DNA of 64,000 bases from an uncultured Clostridia bacterium. GTDB taxonomy: Bacteria; Bacillota; Clostridia; Christensenellales; Pumilibacteraceae. Below, piece after piece: positions 1-9,367 of the stretch (positions are counted from its first letter, which is position 1; every line of letters starts with the position of its first letter). The notes under the pieces were generated by a model. It made no database searches, was not told the DNA's origin, and saw nothing but the letters and a program-made list of their open reading frames with translations. The translations under genes were made by a program, and so were the position numbers. The stretch covers positions 1-64,000 of the forward strand of contig CAMWLQ010000007.1 in NCBI GenBank assembly GCA_947175195.1, read 5' to 3'.

Positions 1-121
1 TTATATATATACAGCTAAATGTTAACATATTGTTCATATTTTGTCAATACTTTTTTGGCAATATAGTCAAGTTATATCGACAAAATTTACAACCGCCCAT
101 ATAAATAGCCTTAATATTTAC

Positions 122-150
122 TTGACTTTTAAATGTAGATACGATAATAT
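122..150 (+). promoter_or_regulatory. groESL promoter
   Basis: TTGACT at 122-127 is followed by an AT-rich -10 region (GATAAT 143-148 or TAATAT 145-150; the latter gives a 17-nt spacer). A GGAGG ribosome site at 171-175 precedes the groES ATG at 182. No CIRCE inverted repeat (TTAGCACTC-N9-GAGTGCTAA) is visible between 1 and 181, so HrcA control of this operon is not supported by the sequence. Confidence 0.6.
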
Positions 151-181
151 AAGCACGGTCATAAATTTTCGGAGGTGAATT

Positions 182-469
182 ATGAATATAAAACCATTGT
201 TTGACCGTATAGTTATCGAGCCGTTGGAGACGGAGGAAAAGACTAAGAGCGGAATAGTACTGCTTGCCAAAGATCAAGAAAAACCGCAAATGGCGCGCGT
301 TACCGCGGTCGGTCCCGGCGGGCTTGTGGACGGCAAGGACGTAAAGATGGTTGTTAAGGTCGGCGACAAAGTTATTTATTCCAAGTATGCCGGCAGCGAG
401 TTTAAGGTGGACGACAAAACGTTTACCGTTATGCGCCAGAGCGACGTTCTCGCTATTGTCGAAGACTAA
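182..469 (+). CDS. groES: Co-chaperonin GroES
   Basis: The protein is 95 aa, the usual GroES length. It forms the heptameric lid of the GroEL folding chamber in the cytoplasm. The N-terminal KPLFDRIVIEPLE segment, the mobile-loop region (KTKSGIVLL, about residues 20-30) and the GDKVIYSKYAGSEF segment are typical of the family. The start at 182 has GGAGG 7 nt upstream. It is followed after 30 bp by groEL with its own AAGGAG site, as a standard two-gene chaperonin operon. Nothing is truncated or unusual in the protein. Confidence 0.98.
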   Translation: MNIKPLFDRIVIEPLETEEKTKSGIVLLAKDQEKPQMARVTAVGPGGLVDGKDVKMVVKVGDKVIYSKYAGSEFKVDDKTFTVMRQSDVLAIVED

Positions 470-496
470 CCTATTATATATATGATAAGGAGATAA

Positions 497-2128
<1,632 letters not shown>

Positions 2129-2144
2129 TCGCTTAATCATCAAT

Positions 2145-2180
2145 AAAAAATCGGAACACATTGCGCTGTTCCGATTTTTT
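2145..2180. terminator. Bidirectional terminator between groEL and PHP gene
   Basis: A 14-bp perfect stem (2145-2158 with 2167-2180, core ATCGGAACA/TGTTCCGAT) with an 8-nt loop has an A-run on the left and a T-run on the right. It can terminate groEL on the plus strand and the convergent PHP gene on the minus strand. Confidence 0.9.
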
Positions 2181-2196
2181 TATTTGAATAACATAA

Positions 2197-2991
2197 TTAT
2201 ATTATTTCATCTACTACGTTTAGTCCGATACTTTTGGCGTAGGCGTAAAGTGCGCGCATATACTTGTCGCACAACGAATCGGGACTGTGCGCGTCCGACG
2301 ATACCACTACCCTTGCGTTGTGCTTTTGACACAAATCAACTAATTGCTGAGTGGGATATTTATTCCTATGGTACCGCATTCCGTTGGCGTTCAGCTCGAG
2401 CGGGATTTTGCGTTCCGTCGCCAGCTTGACCATTTGTTCCATTGCGCCTACCATATACGGCGAAATCTTATTGAGCCTATAAAATATCAAGTCGGGATGC
2501 GCAATCATTGCATACAGTCCACTGTCTATCGCCTCGCAAACGCTGTCGAAATACGCTGCAACCGACCTGTCGTCCGTGCCGTCGATAAACGAATTATACA
2601 TTTGACCATCCCACATAAACAAATGCTGACCGAGTACCATATAGTCAAGCCTGTCGGTAAGCAGTTTATAATAATCGGAATGCCCGCCGAAATATTCTAT
2701 TTCCACACCGCGGAGTATCTTTATTTTATCGCCGTACAGTTGCTTTGCCTCGTCAAACTGCGGCAAGTAGTGCTTGTCTATATTGTATGCCGAAAAATAC
2801 GCGTCGTGCGTTTCCAACGGCGGCAAGCAGTGATCGGATATTCCGATTATGCGCATACCGTTTTCCACAGCCTCCTCCGCGTAGTCCGACACCGTGCCGC
2901 CCGCGTGCCCGCACAAGTAGTTGTGCGTGTGGTAATTGCTGACTAACTGTATATTCTCCCAGTCCTCGGGGATAAAAAAATCTTTAAGCAT
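2197..2991 (-). CDS. PHP-domain phosphoesterase, histidinol-phosphatase (HisJ)-like
   Basis: About 264 aa from the ATG at 2991. The PHP metal ligands are visible: HTH near the N-terminus, a GISDH motif, RGVEIEYF, an AMIAHPDL motif and a C-terminal SSDAH motif. The family hydrolyses phosphate esters at a trinuclear metal centre; HisJ members make histidinol. No other his genes are nearby, so the substrate is uncertain and a general phosphatase role is equally possible. The open frame runs 30 codons further to 3081, but that extension has no PHP similarity. I chose 2991 because the family fold begins just after it and GGAG lies 13 nt upstream. Confidence 0.8.
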   Translation of the reverse strand: MLKDFFIPEDWENIQLVSNYHTHNYLCGHAGGTVSDYAEEAVENGMRIIGISDHCLPPLETHDAYFSAYNIDKHYLPQFDEAKQLYGDKIKILRGVEIEYFGGHSDYYKLLTDRLDYMVLGQHLFMWDGQMYNSFIDGTDDRSVAAYFDSVCEAIDSGLYAMIAHPDLIFYRLNKISPYMVGAMEQMVKLATERKIPLELNANGMRYHRNKYPTQQLVDLCQKHNARVVVSSDAHSPDSLCDKYMRALYAYAKSIGLNVVDEII

Positions 2992-3109
2992 AAATCTCTT
3001 GTTGTCTCCGCGTTTTCCGCACTTTTTATATGTTTTGCGTATAATCGACGGTGTGCCGTATATACTATACGTACAAAGCAATATTTTTTACGCTTTGTTT
3101 TCATATATG

Positions 3110-3141
3110 CTCACAGTGAAACGTCATTGTGAGTTTTTTTT
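3110..3141 (+). terminator. Orphan terminator-like hairpin on plus strand
   Basis: Stem CTCACAGTG (3110-3118) with CATTGTGAG (3125-3133, one G-T pair) is followed by eight T residues on the plus strand and overlaps the stop of the minus-strand glycosidase gene. No plus-strand gene lies upstream, so it may end an antisense or small transcript or be a decayed site. Confidence 0.35.
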
Positions 3142-5353
3142 ATTCTATTTTGGTTATATTGACCATGCCGCCCATAGCTTTTACCGCCGATTTGCCCGCC
3201 GGAACGATAAAGAAATATTTAACGGTCTTTTTGTCCGACGACGGAAGATTTAGGTTGACGGTTATGTTTTGCTTGGCGTCTATCATGAACTCGCCGCCGC
3301 CGTCGCCGTCCATTACGAAATTGCGCACAACAAACTTTCCGCCGTCGCCCTTGAACATATTTATATCGTCCATTATAAGCGCCGTACTCTCGTCGGTAAC
3401 CTCTATGCTATAAAGTCGGTCGAGCAGCTTTAGGTTTGTAACCGAATTAGAGCCTTGCAAAAACGTGCCGAACGCTATCGCGTCCTTCAGGTCGGGACGG
3501 AAATATTCGATGTCTATAAGCTCCTGCATACCGATGAGCGCGAGCATATTGCCGTTGGCGGACAAGTACTCGTCGTCCTGAACGCGCTTGCCCTTGGGCA
3601 AATACACCGAGTAGTTTTCCACATTGTCCGTTTCGTTTGCCGACCACAGCGCGGCGCTCTTTTGCGCAATTTGCGCCGCAAGCTCGTCCAGCCCGTACCG
3701 CTTTAAGCCGTGATATACTATAAAGTTGACGTACGGCACTATACTGCCGCGGTACTCGAGGTACGGCGGCGTGCGCTTGCCGTTGTTGTCGGGCTTGCTG
3801 CGCTTGCCGTATTCACGGTTGTCAATGGACAGCGTGGGTATAACGTAATCGCCCCAAAACCTATTTGTATCGGTCAAATTATTGACTATATGCGAAAGTT
3901 TCTCCCGCGAATCCACCGCGCCCGCAAGCAACGGATAGAACGACGTTGCACCTATAGCGCTTGCCCACTGACCTGTGGTATACCTGTTTATATACATCCC
4001 CTCGCCATCGCACCAAAACGTATCATTGATGAGCTTTTTCATGTCGGTCTTGGCTTTGGCGTACTTTGCCCTGTCCTCCGACAAGTCGAACATTGCGGCA
4101 ATACGCTCCAAAACGTCGAACGCAAGCAGCTTGAGCGACGATAAGTCCAAACTGAACATCGCCGTGGGATTGAATTTTTCTTTCAGTGGCGAATCCGACC
4201 ACTTGTACGCTACGTCGTTTTTGCTCTTTTCGGCAACCACGGGCGTTGCGACCGGCGGATAAAGGCTTGACAGCTTGAGATATTCATTATACAGCTTTGC
4301 CCTTTCGGTTATGTGCTTATAGTTGTGCCACACCGCAAAGACCGCCATTATCTTGTCTTCCTGCGTGTAGCTGAGCTGTCCCACCGCCTGCTCCGTTCCC
4401 GTGTAACAGCCGAGAATAGCCGAACAGTTTTCGTCCGTGCCGTCCATATCGAAATGGTTGTTCAGCACAGTGCGCTTGGGCGTAAAAATCTCGGTGAGCA
4501 AATACGGATAGTATACCCTCGACCACAAAACGGCGTTTATCATACGCTCGGCGGGAGCGCCCAGCTCGCCCGAGCCCATTGTTTTGTTGACGCCGTACCT
4601 AAGTTCGGTCGTTTCTATAAGGTTTTGTATTCTGTCGAAACGCGGCAGCTCGGCGTCGAATATATCATGCTCGCCCACGCTTGCGTACACGTACACGCTG
4701 GGCTGGCGGCGGTTGATAACAAACTCCATTATCGCCTCGTTGAACGCGCCGTTTGCCGAATCGGACGGCGGCATGTACGACACCGCGTGAAAATATTCCT
4801 TGCGGCTGTCGTCCTCCACCAAATACCTGCCGCGATATACGGCGTTGTTGTCGGTAAGCTCTACCGTCCCCGGTATCACCGCCATGTACGGACTACGACC
4901 ATGCACCACCGCGCCCTCTATAGAAAGCTCGCCCGGACAGTCGTAGCACGGATAGAATATTACGCGCACTCTTAGCTTGCGCTTTGAACTGACCTGAAGT
5001 ACAAGCGACCTGTCGTTGTGCCGCGCCCACTTTATGCTGAGCGGACCGGAATTAAAATGCGCAAAGCTACCGTCGGCGGTGTTGGCGCACGAACTGCCCA
5101 TATTGCGCACAAAGTCGTCGTTGTCCAGCCATTTCTTTCCGGCATAGTACAGCACGCGCACGCCCCACATAGAGCCGTGCTTACCTACGAGCATTGCGCC
5201 GTTGATTGCGCGGTAGTCGTACCCAACGCCCATTATGCATTTATTGGGAAAGTTATCCCTGCCTATAGGCGGACCGTCGTCGCTTTGTTCGTAAAACTTA
5301 TCGAAAAACGGAGGGCGGAAAGCAAATCCGTATTCTTTGTTAATATACTTCAT
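3140..5353 (-). CDS. GH63-like (alpha/alpha)6-barrel glycoside hydrolase
   Basis: A 737-aa cytoplasmic protein with no signal peptide. The N-terminal half (about 1-270) is beta-rich. The C-terminal half looks like a six-hairpin glycosidase: a WGDYVIPTLSIDN segment near residue 500 and YLEYRGSIVPYVNF then YHGLKRYG near 530-553. These recall the W-x-G-x-I-x-P-x-x-N-Y block of GH63/mannosylglycerate-hydrolase-type enzymes. The natural substrate cannot be read from the sequence. The gene starts 15 bp after the rng stop and its AGGAGGTGG ribosome site sits in that gap, so it is co-transcribed with rng. GH37/GH15-like enzymes are alternatives. Confidence 0.6.
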   Translation of the reverse strand: MKYINKEYGFAFRPPFFDKFYEQSDDGPPIGRDNFPNKCIMGVGYDYRAINGAMLVGKHGSMWGVRVLYYAGKKWLDNDDFVRNMGSSCANTADGSFAHFNSGPLSIKWARHNDRSLVLQVSSKRKLRVRVIFYPCYDCPGELSIEGAVVHGRSPYMAVIPGTVELTDNNAVYRGRYLVEDDSRKEYFHAVSYMPPSDSANGAFNEAIMEFVINRRQPSVYVYASVGEHDIFDAELPRFDRIQNLIETTELRYGVNKTMGSGELGAPAERMINAVLWSRVYYPYLLTEIFTPKRTVLNNHFDMDGTDENCSAILGCYTGTEQAVGQLSYTQEDKIMAVFAVWHNYKHITERAKLYNEYLKLSSLYPPVATPVVAEKSKNDVAYKWSDSPLKEKFNPTAMFSLDLSSLKLLAFDVLERIAAMFDLSEDRAKYAKAKTDMKKLINDTFWCDGEGMYINRYTTGQWASAIGATSFYPLLAGAVDSREKLSHIVNNLTDTNRFWGDYVIPTLSIDNREYGKRSKPDNNGKRTPPYLEYRGSIVPYVNFIVYHGLKRYGLDELAAQIAQKSAALWSANETDNVENYSVYLPKGKRVQDDEYLSANGNMLALIGMQELIDIEYFRPDLKDAIAFGTFLQGSNSVTNLKLLDRLYSIEVTDESTALIMDDINMFKGDGGKFVVRNFVMDGDGGGEFMIDAKQNITVNLNLPSSDKKTVKYFFIVPAGKSAVKAMGGMVNITKIE

Positions 5354-5368
5354 TTTTTATCCACCTCC

Positions 5369-6856
5369 TTACGACAATAAATACGCGTTTGACGGCAGCG
5401 ACAGCACTTGTTCCGTCCTTGCGCTTATCTTGAACGAATTTTTGCTAACCGACGCATCGGGAACAAGATACACTCGCGCCGTTGAATTACCGACGGTCAG
5501 CTGCCAGTTATCGCCGCACAGCCTATCGAACATTTCCGTATTGACGGATACAACCGCCGCCGTGCAAGCCGAATCGGCAAATATGTCGGTCAGCTTTGCT
5601 TTTATCTTGCGCAACAAAAAGTTGGGCGCCTGAACGTATGCCGCGCCGCGACATTCCGAACACTTATTGAGCAGCAACGACTGAATCTCTTTGCCCGTCT
5701 TTTTGCGCGTCATTTGCACAAGCCCCAATTCGGTCATTGGCAGTACGCGCGTGCGTATTCTGTCCGCGCCCGTTTCCTTGCGCAAAACCTCCACGACCTC
5801 TTCGTTGTGGAGCGGGTCCTGCATATCTATAAAGTCTATAACGACCATGCCGCCGACGTTGCGCAAGCGGAGCTGACGCGCAATCTCCTTTGCCGCGTCG
5901 CAGTTGGTTTCGAACACCGTGCGTTCCCTATCCAAATCGCCTATGTGTTTGGCGGAGTTTACGTCTATTACAGTGAGCGCCTCGGTGTAATCTATTACTA
6001 TGTTGCCGCCGTTTTTAAGTTCTATCTTGGGCTGTAGCAGCTTTTCCACCTCGCTGAGCACTCCGTACTTTTTGAGTACGTCTTGATCCTCTACTACCGT
6101 CACCTTGACCGTACTTGCAAGGTTTTCCGAAAAATATCTATTAAGCCGCATAGCGATCTCGCGGTTGTTGCACACGATTTCGTCAACCGACGAATTCAGC
6201 AAATCCCTGACCGAACGGAAAATAAGATCGCCGTCGCTGAACAGCCTGTCCACGCCATCGGTAGCGTTAAACTTTTCCAGTATGCTATTGTACAATGCGT
6301 TAAAATATTTTATTTCGTCAATTACGTCCGACTTGGGCGCGTCCTTTGCAGCAGTGCGCGCAATGAGTCCGCACTTGGGTGTGGGACGGTTTTTGGTCAA
6401 AAGCTCGGTAAGCCTGTCCCGCGTTTCCGCGTCGATTATTTTGTTTGACACGCCGATAAAGTCTACCGTGGGCATAAACACGATATACCGCCCCGGTATG
6501 GAAAGGTTGGCGGACAGCCGCGCGCCCTTGGTTTCCGTCGGCTCTTTTATCGCCTGAACAAGCACGTAGTCGCCTTCCGACACGTCAAGGCGTGTGGGTA
6601 GCTGTCCCGACCTATACAACGCCGTGCGGGTTTCCAGCATGTCAGACGCCGCCAAAAAACCGTTTTTGCGCTTGCCTATATCCACGAACGCGGACTCCAA
6701 CCCCGGCAGTATATTTACAACTTTGCCCTTGTAAATATTGCCGGTAATGAGTTCCGTGTTGCGATCCTCTACGTAAAACTCTTCAAGTACACCGTCCTCC
6801 AACAAAGCGACGCTGCACATATACGGTTCATAGTCAACGAGAATTTTACTCTTCAA
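5369..6856 (-). CDS. rng: Ribonuclease G/E family endoribonuclease
   Basis: About 495 aa from a TTG start. An N-terminal S1/OB domain (GNIYKGKVVNILPG, GLESAFVDIG) precedes the catalytic DNase-I-like fold. The metal-binding aspartates lie in VIDVNSAKHIG and VVIDFIDM, and a zinc-link cysteine pair follows (CSECRG). The enzyme cuts single-stranded AU-rich RNA in rRNA and mRNA processing. The frame also offers an ATG at 6910, but that adds 18 residues not expected in the family and has no ribosome site. TTG at 6856 has AGAGG five bases upstream and leaves a normal ~50-nt leader from the promoter at 6916-6944. Position after spoIVFB matches other Firmicutes. Confidence 0.9.
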   Translation of the reverse strand: MKSKILVDYEPYMCSVALLEDGVLEEFYVEDRNTELITGNIYKGKVVNILPGLESAFVDIGKRKNGFLAASDMLETRTALYRSGQLPTRLDVSEGDYVLVQAIKEPTETKGARLSANLSIPGRYIVFMPTVDFIGVSNKIIDAETRDRLTELLTKNRPTPKCGLIARTAAKDAPKSDVIDEIKYFNALYNSILEKFNATDGVDRLFSDGDLIFRSVRDLLNSSVDEIVCNNREIAMRLNRYFSENLASTVKVTVVEDQDVLKKYGVLSEVEKLLQPKIELKNGGNIVIDYTEALTVIDVNSAKHIGDLDRERTVFETNCDAAKEIARQLRLRNVGGMVVIDFIDMQDPLHNEEVVEVLRKETGADRIRTRVLPMTELGLVQMTRKKTGKEIQSLLLNKCSECRGAAYVQAPNFLLRKIKAKLTDIFADSACTAAVVSVNTEMFDRLCGDNWQLTVGNSTARVYLVPDASVSKNSFKISARTEQVLSLPSNAYLLS

Positions 6857-6915
6857 AACGACCTCTTGCGGTACTACGTGTACAGCAAAACACAATATAG
6901 TTTTTGCCATATACT

Positions 6916-6944
6916 ATTGTACTACAAAGTTTCGCGTTTGTCTA
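6916..6944 (-). promoter_or_regulatory. rng promoter
   Basis: On the minus strand TAGACA (6939-6944), a 17-nt spacer and TACAAT (6916-6921). Only 5 nt separate the -10 box from the ATG at 6910, so that ATG would be leaderless, whereas the TTG at 6856 would have an ordinary leader with a ribosome site. Confidence 0.6.
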
Positions 6945-6970
6945 ATACTTTTTACAAAAACCGAACATTT

Positions 6971-7858
6971 TTAATCATTGAAATTTAATGCTTTTCCCAC
7001 GCTTTCCGAATATCCGTATTGCTTTACTGCGTCTATCAACTGCGTTTCGGTAAATCCGCCGCGCTCGTGCATATCGTCGTCGACAACGGTAAACTCGCTG
7101 TATTTGTCCGGATCGAGCACGGAAAGCACGCCCGACAACTCGGAATGAGTGGACACCGCATACCGCCGCACCTCCAGCGGGGTCTTTATTCGCTCTACCC
7201 TATTTCCCGCCGCAAACAGCGCGCGGTACTTGACTTTGCCGTCGGGAATGAATGCCGATACCGTCATAAACAATCCCACGCTGAGCAAACAAAGATTGAG
7301 CGAGCTTACCGCCGACAGCGCAAACAATGCTATTGCCGTCAATCCGCACGCTACCGACACAATGCGCATAACCCTGCACGCCGTTTTACGCTTTAGCTTT
7401 TTGGAAAGAACACCAAGCATTACCCTGCCGCCGTCAAGCGGATACACGGGCAACATGTTGAACAGTCCTATATACACATTGCCGTAACAAAACGCTTGCG
7501 TAAACATATACGACGACGGCAACAACCACCAAACCGCCGCTATTACCACCGCGATCAACAGGTTGAAAACGGGACCCGCCAATGCGATAACAACCTCGTC
7601 CTTAGGTTTTAGCTGTACGTCGCCGCACAGCGCCGCGCCGTAAGGCATCAGCTTTATCACGTTCAGCTCATACCCCAGCTTTTTTGCAACGCGCGCGTGC
7701 GCGCACTCATGCAAAAGCACGGCGGCAAGCGAACAACAAAATTCGTACGCCATGCCGACCGCGACAAAGTACAATGCCATAACAAACATTATAGGGGATA
7801 TGTATATGCGCATTTCGTCGCCGTGCTGCGCGGGTTTGTGCGATTTCTTACCGAACAT
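6971..7858 (-). CDS. spoIVFB: SpoIVFB-type site-2 intramembrane metalloprotease
   Basis: A 295-aa polytopic membrane protein. The zinc motif HECAH (H-E-x-x-H) lies in an early transmembrane helix near residue 50, and the second catalytic segment PVYPLDGGR (NPxDG-like) is near residue 137. After the membrane core comes a soluble C-terminal domain of about 80 residues that resembles a CBS-like region. In Bacillus this protease cleaves pro-sigmaK in the mother-cell membrane. Here it sits directly upstream of rng and downstream of minDE, the conserved spoIVFB position. An alternative start is Met16 at 7813; neither has a good ribosome site, suggesting coupling to the upstream gene, which ends 4 bp earlier. 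Confidence 0.82.
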   Translation of the reverse strand: MFGKKSHKPAQHGDEMRIYISPIMFVMALYFVAVGMAYEFCCSLAAVLLHECAHARVAKKLGYELNVIKLMPYGAALCGDVQLKPKDEVVIALAGPVFNLLIAVVIAAVWWLLPSSYMFTQAFCYGNVYIGLFNMLPVYPLDGGRVMLGVLSKKLKRKTACRVMRIVSVACGLTAIALFALSAVSSLNLCLLSVGLFMTVSAFIPDGKVKYRALFAAGNRVERIKTPLEVRRYAVSTHSELSGVLSVLDPDKYSEFTVVDDDMHERGGFTETQLIDAVKQYGYSESVGKALNFND

Positions 7859-7862
7859 TGTT

Positions 7863-8138
7863 TCAGCCGAACAAGCTCACGCCAAACGCGCCTCGCCCGA
7901 ACACGTCGTAGCAAAACACTCTTTTAAGCACGCTCGATACCCCACTCGCAAGCGGCAGCGACGGAAAATAATGCAGCACCAATATAACGCCTATGATAAT
8001 TGCGGATATTAAAAGCCGCAAAATAAAATGCGACTTAAATGTGCCGTCCGTGCGCTTTTTGCCGTCCTTTTGCTCGGGCAGTCGTGACGCGGTGACAACG
8101 CTTTCCACAATATTGCAGCCTTCATACTTATCGTCCAT
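7863..8138 (-). CDS. Small membrane protein in the spoIVFA position (reduced SpoIVFA-like)
   Basis: A 91-aa protein with a charged N-terminal segment (about 1-38), one transmembrane helix (about 39-58) and a short C-terminal tail. SpoIVFA, the usual partner of SpoIVFB, has this N-terminus/helix layout but is about 260 aa with a LytM-like C-terminal domain, which is missing here. No homology is provable by eye; the call rests on gene position (between minE and spoIVFB), topology and a sigmaE-like promoter. The ATG lies only 5 nt after the -10 box, so the mRNA may be leaderless. It could equally be an unrelated small membrane protein. Confidence 0.45.
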   Translation of the reverse strand: MDDKYEGCNIVESVVTASRLPEQKDGKKRTDGTFKSHFILRLLISAIIIGVILVLHYFPSLPLASGVSSVLKRVFCYDVFGRGAFGVSLFG

Positions 8139-8143
8139 ACCGT

Positions 8144-8172
8144 ATTATATGAGCGGTTGCCGACTAATATAA
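8144..8172 (-). promoter_or_regulatory. SigmaE-like promoter for spoIVF-like operon
   Basis: On the minus strand TTATATT (8166-8172), 14 nt, then CATATAAT (8144-8151). This closely fits the Bacillus mother-cell sigmaE pattern (KMATATT, 14-15 nt, CATACAAT-like), with one mismatch in each hexamer region. The spoIVF operon is sigmaE-dependent in Bacillus subtilis. The -10 would also serve sigmaA, but there is no TTGACA-like box at 17 nt. Confidence 0.5.
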
Positions 8173-8204
8173 TACGCGGACAAGAACGGCGAAAAATCGC
8201 GCCG

Positions 8205-8435
8205 TTACTCGTTGTCCGAGGTATGACCGATGCTGTATATGCGCGCGGCTTTGGCGGTAATGTTCACGTCATAGCCGTCAGCCGATTTATCCACGGTCAC
8301 GTCCAGCTTGGTCACGTCCATATATTCGGACAACAGCGCCATTACGTCGCTTTGCGCAACGCGCATTGTGCGCTTGATTTCGCCGTTGCCGTCGTTTTCT
8401 ATCATACGCGCTATGCGTTCCGATACGTTTGACAT
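8205..8435 (-). CDS. minE: Cell division topological specificity factor MinE
   Basis: A 76-aa protein, slightly short of typical MinE (about 85-90 aa). The middle segment (DVMALLSEYMDV) and the following beta strands (DVTVDKSADGYDVNITA) match the MinE topological-specificity domain. The N-terminal MinD-contact helix is short. MinE displaces MinD from the membrane and restricts division inhibition to the poles. It starts 2 bp after minD ends, in the same operon. MinC, the actual inhibitor, is not in this window. Confidence 0.8.
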   Translation of the reverse strand: MSNVSERIARMIENDGNGEIKRTMRVAQSDVMALLSEYMDVTKLDVTVDKSADGYDVNITAKAARIYSIGHTSDNE

Positions 8436-8437
8436 AG

Positions 8438-9196
8438 TTAATTCCCCCTGCGCAGTCTACGCCTTATCCCGCCCCAAAAGCCGCGGTAATTAGCCGCGGG
8501 ATCGAGCGGCTCGCCCGTACCGAAATGCAACCGCTTTGCCAATAGCTCGAACGGTTTTTTAGGCATTTCCGAAAAACAGTAAACGCCGTCCGTTTCGGGA
8601 ATAACGCCGTCTACGCGCGCCTTGAGTATGCTTTCTATCTCGTCCTTGCTCGGAATTTTGCCGTCGGCAAGCAGGTCGCCGCGCACGCGGTTTACAACAA
8701 CGGTGGGCGCAATCTTGTACGACGACAGCAACGATATAACTTTATTGGCGTCCCTAAGCGCGCTTATGTGCGGAGTTGTAACCACAAGCGCGCTTTCGCA
8801 CGCGCCCACGGCACGACTAAACCCCGCCTCTATCCCCGCGGGACAGTCCACCAATACGTAGTCGAACGTGACGGCAAGGCTGTTCAGTATAACCCTTATG
8901 TTTTGTGCCGTCACCTTTTCGCCCAAATACCCATGCGCGGACGGCAACAGGTACAAATTACGGTCGTCGCACTCTACAAGCGCCTGCCGCACTCTACACT
9001 TGTTTTCTATTACGTCGGCAATATCGTAAACAACGCGGTTTTCTTTTTCCAAAACCACGTCAAGATTGTTGAGCCCGAAATCGGCGTCGATAAGCACTAC
9101 GCGCTTGCCGAGGTTGGCAAGCGCCCTGCCCAAACACGCGGTAACGGTCGTTTTGCCTACGCCGCCCTTGCCCGATGTAATGACTATACTTTTCAT
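8438..9196 (-). CDS. minD: Septum-site-determining ATPase MinD
   Basis: About 252 aa from the ATG at 9196. The deviant Walker A box (SGKGGVGKTT) is at residues 7-16, the ADFGLNNLDVVLE segment follows, and a VLVDCPAGIE Walker B is near residue 113. The C-terminus is an amphipathic membrane-targeting helix rich in W/R (FWGGIRRRLRRGN). MinD cycles on the membrane with MinC and MinE to place the division septum. The open frame extends upstream to 9259 but the promoter (9204-9232) lies within it, so the start must be 9199 or 9196; 9196 gives the family N-terminus MKSIVIT and a leaderless transcript. Confidence 0.92.
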   Translation of the reverse strand: MKSIVITSGKGGVGKTTVTACLGRALANLGKRVVLIDADFGLNNLDVVLEKENRVVYDIADVIENKCRVRQALVECDDRNLYLLPSAHGYLGEKVTAQNIRVILNSLAVTFDYVLVDCPAGIEAGFSRAVGACESALVVTTPHISALRDANKVISLLSSYKIAPTVVVNRVRGDLLADGKIPSKDEIESILKARVDGVIPETDGVYCFSEMPKKPFELLAKRLHFGTGEPLDPAANYRGFWGGIRRRLRRGN

Positions 9197-9203
9197 CATA
9201 AAA

Positions 9204-9232
9204 AGTATAGTACCGCTCGGAATAAAGTGCAA
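9204..9232 (-). promoter_or_regulatory. minDE promoter, predicted leaderless
   Basis: On the minus strand TTGCAC (9227-9232), a 17-nt spacer and TATACT (9204-9209). The first ATG follows after 4 nt and the second (9196) after 7 nt, so a transcript starting at the usual distance begins on the start codon. No Shine-Dalgarno sequence can fit. Confidence 0.7.
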
Positions 9233-9326
9233 GCGGAAATTTGTTCGCTTTTGTCGCAAACAAAATTAAATTTTTTTATGAAAAAGAGTTGGTATTGCCC
9301 ATTGCGTTTCGCTTGGTCGGAATTAC

Positions 9327-9356
9327 AAAAAAAGAGCGGCAACAGTGCCGCTCTTT
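9327..9356 (-). terminator. mreB terminator
   Basis: An 11-bp perfect stem AAAGAGCGGCA/TGCCGCTCTTT (9331-9341, 9346-9356) with a 4-nt loop and seven T residues on the minus strand, placed 12 bp after the mreB stop. It separates the ppx-maf-mreB unit from the minDE promoter. Confidence 0.92.
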
Positions 9357-9367
9357 GCCGCTTATAA

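Noticed and set aside
1..181. CIRCE (HrcA) operator before groES
   Set aside because: No TTAGCACTC/GAGTGCTAA pair or close variant is present.
8185..8206. AACGGCG/CGCCGTT hairpin at the minE stop as a terminator
   Set aside because: The stem overlaps the stop codon and is not followed by a T-run on the minus strand.
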